From the NCBI GenBank assembly GCA_001770855.1, contig MESE01000047.1, forward strand, positions 22,547 through 86,546: a stretch of DNA of 64,000 bases, given 5' to 3'. Source of the stretch: Burkholderiales bacterium RIFCSPLOWO2_02_FULL_57_36 (lineage in GTDB: Bacteria > Pseudomonadota > Gammaproteobacteria > Burkholderiales > Burkholderiaceae_D). The translations under genes were made by a program, and so were the position numbers. The first letter of the stretch is position 1. Every line of letters begins with the position of its first letter. The notes under the pieces were generated by a model. The model did no database searches. It saw nothing but the letters and a program-made list of their open reading frames with translations, and was not told the origin of the DNA. Of this stretch, positions 60,222-64,000 are shown in pieces.

Positions 60222-60273
60222 CCCTGCTTCTTGACGAATTTCATTCAATCAGTCCGGACAGGAAAGCGACGCA

Positions 60274-62007
<1,734 letters not shown>

Positions 62008-62037
62008 GTTGGTCTCCGTAAATAATGCTGATGTGTT

Positions 62038-63651
62038 TTATTGCTTGATCGATTGCGCCGCGCGTCGCGCACTGTAGATGCAGCCGCCGAGGAAAGTGCC
62101 TTCCAGTCCGCGCAAGCCGTTCATGCCGCCGCCGCCGAATCCGGCCGCCTCACCCGCCGCATACAGACCCGGAATCGGTACGCCCGACTTGCTCAATACG
62201 CGGCTGTCCAGATCGGTCTGGATGCCGCCCAGGCTCTTGCGGCTGATGATGAATTCACGGATCGCGATCAAGGGCATCGCGCCCGGGTCCAGAATCTTCT
62301 GAAACTTGCAGGTGCGTATGCGATCGCCGCGCCATTTGCGCACGTGGGCGATACGGCGCAATTGCTCGTCGTTGTGCAGGACCGGGCCGCGGTCGATCTC
62401 CGTATCATAGCGTTCGGCAACGCCGCGCACAGTGTCGAAATCGACCGCCTTATCACCCTGCAGCGCATTCATTTTTTCCACCAGTTCGGGCAACGACGAC
62501 GCCATCACGAAATCAATGCAGTTTTCCGTCAGTTGTTCGACCAGCCAGCGGTTGCCCAGCAGCGCGTCGCGCAGAAAGCCGGTGATCGACTTGTTGCGGA
62601 CCGATGGATTGAATTCCGCACCCGACACCGCAAGCTCCTTGAGCGCGATCTTGTGATTGAGAAGTTGCCAGGAGTACTGCTTTTCCTGTCTGCAGATCTG
62701 CGTCACCAGATCGCGCGTATCGAAACCGCTGACCAGCGGATGCGGGCCGATACGCTCGCCGCGCCAATTCAGCCACAAGGCCGAGCGCGACGGCACCAAC
62801 GACAGTCCGTGGCCGGGTTTGCGCGGCTTCCAGTGGCGCACGCCGGCAGCGTAGTTCCACATCCGGTCGAGATGGGTGATATTCCCGCCGGCAGACTGCA
62901 CCGCGTCGTGCAGCATGCCGTCGGCAAATTTGTGCGACCCGTTGAGGATGATTTCCGGCGGAGAACGCCAGTCTGCATGCCAATGCTGCCGCACGCGCTC
63001 GATGCTGCCGTTGATGCCGCCGGTCGCGACCAGCACCGCATCCGCGTGTTCGGAAAACTCTTCTCCGGTGCCTTCGGTGACGCCGCGGCAACCGCTGATG
63101 CGGCCTGCATCTTCCATCAATGCTTCGACCCGGTGATTGAACCTGAGCGTCAGCGCGTCGCGCCGCGGATGCGCCAGCAGCGTGCGGATCAGCTGCGTCG
63201 CCAGCACATGGCCGGTGCCCCAGGTCACATGCCAGCGCGGCACCGAATTGCCGCCGCCGAACTGACCGCGCTCGACCCACAACGGCAGCGGCAGGAAGCC
63301 GATGCCGCGCGCCTTGAGCCAGCGGTAGATTTCACCATGGCTGTCGTTGACGTAGGCATCGGCCCAGCGGCGCGGCCAGAATTCGGCGGATTCGTCGCGG
63401 CCGAACTCGCCGAAGGATAGCCAGTCCTGGAGCGCCAGCTCAGGCGTATCGCGGATGCCGGAACGGCGCTGCTCGGGCGTGCCGACCATCAGGATGCCGC
63501 CGAAGCTTTCCTTTGCCAGCCCGCCGAAATTGTCTTCGGTATCGCGCTCCAGCAAGGTCACGCGCTTGCCGGCCGACAGCAGTTCCAGCGCGGCGACGAT
63601 GCCGGCCAGGCCGCCGCCGACTATGACGACATCGCTTCGATATTGCTGCAT
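62038..63651 (-). CDS. FAD-binding dehydrogenase (fumarate reductase/KsdD-like flavoprotein)
   Basis: 537 residues, preceded by GGGGAGGG. N-terminal Rossmann VVIVGGGLAGIVAALELLSAGKRVTLLERD with the GxGxxG form (GGGLAG), SFGGI, and the C-terminal GLYAAGEAAGFGGGGMNGLRGLEGTFLGGCIYS typical of the succinate dehydrogenase/ketosteroid dehydrogenase flavoprotein family. It probably introduces a double bond into an unknown carboxylic or steroid-like substrate. It precedes the ThDP enzyme in the operon. Confidence 0.87.
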   Translation of the reverse strand: MQQYRSDVVIVGGGLAGIVAALELLSAGKRVTLLERDTEDNFGGLAKESFGGILMVGTPEQRRSGIRDTPELALQDWLSFGEFGRDESAEFWPRRWADAYVNDSHGEIYRWLKARGIGFLPLPLWVERGQFGGGNSVPRWHVTWGTGHVLATQLIRTLLAHPRRDALTLRFNHRVEALMEDAGRISGCRGVTEGTGEEFSEHADAVLVATGGINGSIERVRQHWHADWRSPPEIILNGSHKFADGMLHDAVQSAGGNITHLDRMWNYAAGVRHWKPRKPGHGLSLVPSRSALWLNWRGERIGPHPLVSGFDTRDLVTQICRQEKQYSWQLLNHKIALKELAVSGAEFNPSVRNKSITGFLRDALLGNRWLVEQLTENCIDFVMASSLPELVEKMNALQGDKAVDFDTVRGVAERYDTEIDRGPVLHNDEQLRRIAHVRKWRGDRIRTCKFQKILDPGAMPLIAIREFIISRKSLGGIQTDLDSRVLSKSGVPIPGLYAAGEAAGFGGGGMNGLRGLEGTFLGGCIYSARRAAQSIKQ

Positions 63652-63888
63652 CTTGCCCTCCCCGGCTCGATCATGTCATTCGCATCATTGTGCGCCGTAT
63701 CCGGCATGCCGGTTGTATTTGATATGCCGGCAAGAATGCTTTCATTTACCAAGCGCGAATCGGTGCTGCCGGTCAGCGGCACTGCCTGCCTTCAGGGCCT
63801 GGCAAACGGGCCTTGCCGACCGGGCCGATTCGCGATAACCGCCGACTGAAGCAGGCTCCAGAAAAAACGAACAGTCGCTAGTAGTTCG

Positions 63889-64000
63889 TCACGCTTCGAT
63901 TTGCGGGTAGCGAAGCGGTCTGCCGCATTGATCGAGGGTGAGTGCAAGGCGGCGAGCACAGACAGGGCGTTCCCCTGTCGCGCATCGGCCCCTTGCAGGG
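63889..64000 (-). CDS. Possible C-terminal end of a gene entering from the right
   Basis: An open frame from the right edge ends at TGA (63889-63891) with about 36 codons, ending CGRPLRYPQIEA. The codons look like those of coding DNA in the neighbourhood and the direction matches the two upstream genes, but a second frame is also open for most of the length. I cannot name it. Confidence 0.3.
   Translation of the reverse strand, partial: PARGRCATGERPVCARRLALTLDQCGRPLRYPQIEA

Noticed and set aside
62041..63420. Open frame of 459 codons opposite the flavoprotein dehydrogenase
   Set aside because: Fully antisense to a gene with clear FAD motifs and ribosome site; no domain recognisable.

Overview
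The window reads as chromosomal DNA of a betaproteobacterium of the order Burkholderiales, most likely family Oxalobacteraceae (Herbaspirillum / Herminiimonas / Collimonas type). This placement is an inference from gene order (hrcA, nadK, recN, hemH, grpE, dnaK, dnaJ; folK to panB; recA, recX, a DUF2889 gene, sucC, sucD), from a second IF-1 gene of the betaproteobacterial kind, and from a base composition that is moderately GC-rich in the housekeeping genes and clearly lower in a few patches. No rRNA, tRNA, CRISPR array or complete insertion sequence was found.

Layout. 1-2.7 kb: a type IV pilin gene with a sigma-54 type promoter, followed by the start of a PglL-like pilin O-glycosyltransferase gene, then an FHA protein and a PP2C phosphatase. 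2.9-8.8 kb (minus strand): succinyl-CoA synthetase, a DUF2889 protein, recX and recA (with SOS box and a recA/recX terminator), purM. 8.9-15.1 kb (plus strand): a tightly overlapping run from an AI-2E type permease through hda, a HAD phosphatase, pcnB, folK, a DUF486 protein and a deoxynucleoside kinase to panB, meeting can tail to tail. 15.9-25.7 kb: a lower-GC accessory stretch with a complete DSF-type cell-signalling set (RpfC-like hybrid kinase, RpfF-like synthase, RpfG-like HD-GYP regulator) interleaved with a ketoacyl-ACP synthase and an acyl carrier protein, flanked by a DUF3047 protein, a stand-alone flavoprotein and a chalcone-isomerase-like exported protein.

25.8-37.2 kb: heat-shock chaperones (grpE, dnaK and dnaJ, with two good sigma-32 promoters), hemH, recN, nadK, then hrcA, a metallophosphatase and fur. 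37.2-41 kb: bamE, dapB, tonB-exbB-exbD and a broken barstar-type gene. 41-49.2 kb: leuS (carrying an AT-rich extra segment in its editing-domain region), lptE, holA, proA, hemJ, a 2-hydroxychromene-2-carboxylate isomerase-like gene and a THUMP RNA methyltransferase. 49.3-57.2 kb: small metabolic and regulatory genes, a succinate-semialdehyde dehydrogenase, a parvulin-type peptidyl-prolyl isomerase, a TetR regulator and two drug/metabolite exporters. 57.6-64 kb: an IF-1 paralogue, a small unknown gene, an exported Asp-box protein, and a two-gene operon of a flavoprotein dehydrogenase and a thiamine-diphosphate enzyme.

The most notable items are the DSF-type cluster with its own acyl carrier protein and ketosynthase, the foreign-looking segment inside leuS, the long palindromic element placed between dnaJ and its terminator, and the decayed barstar gene.
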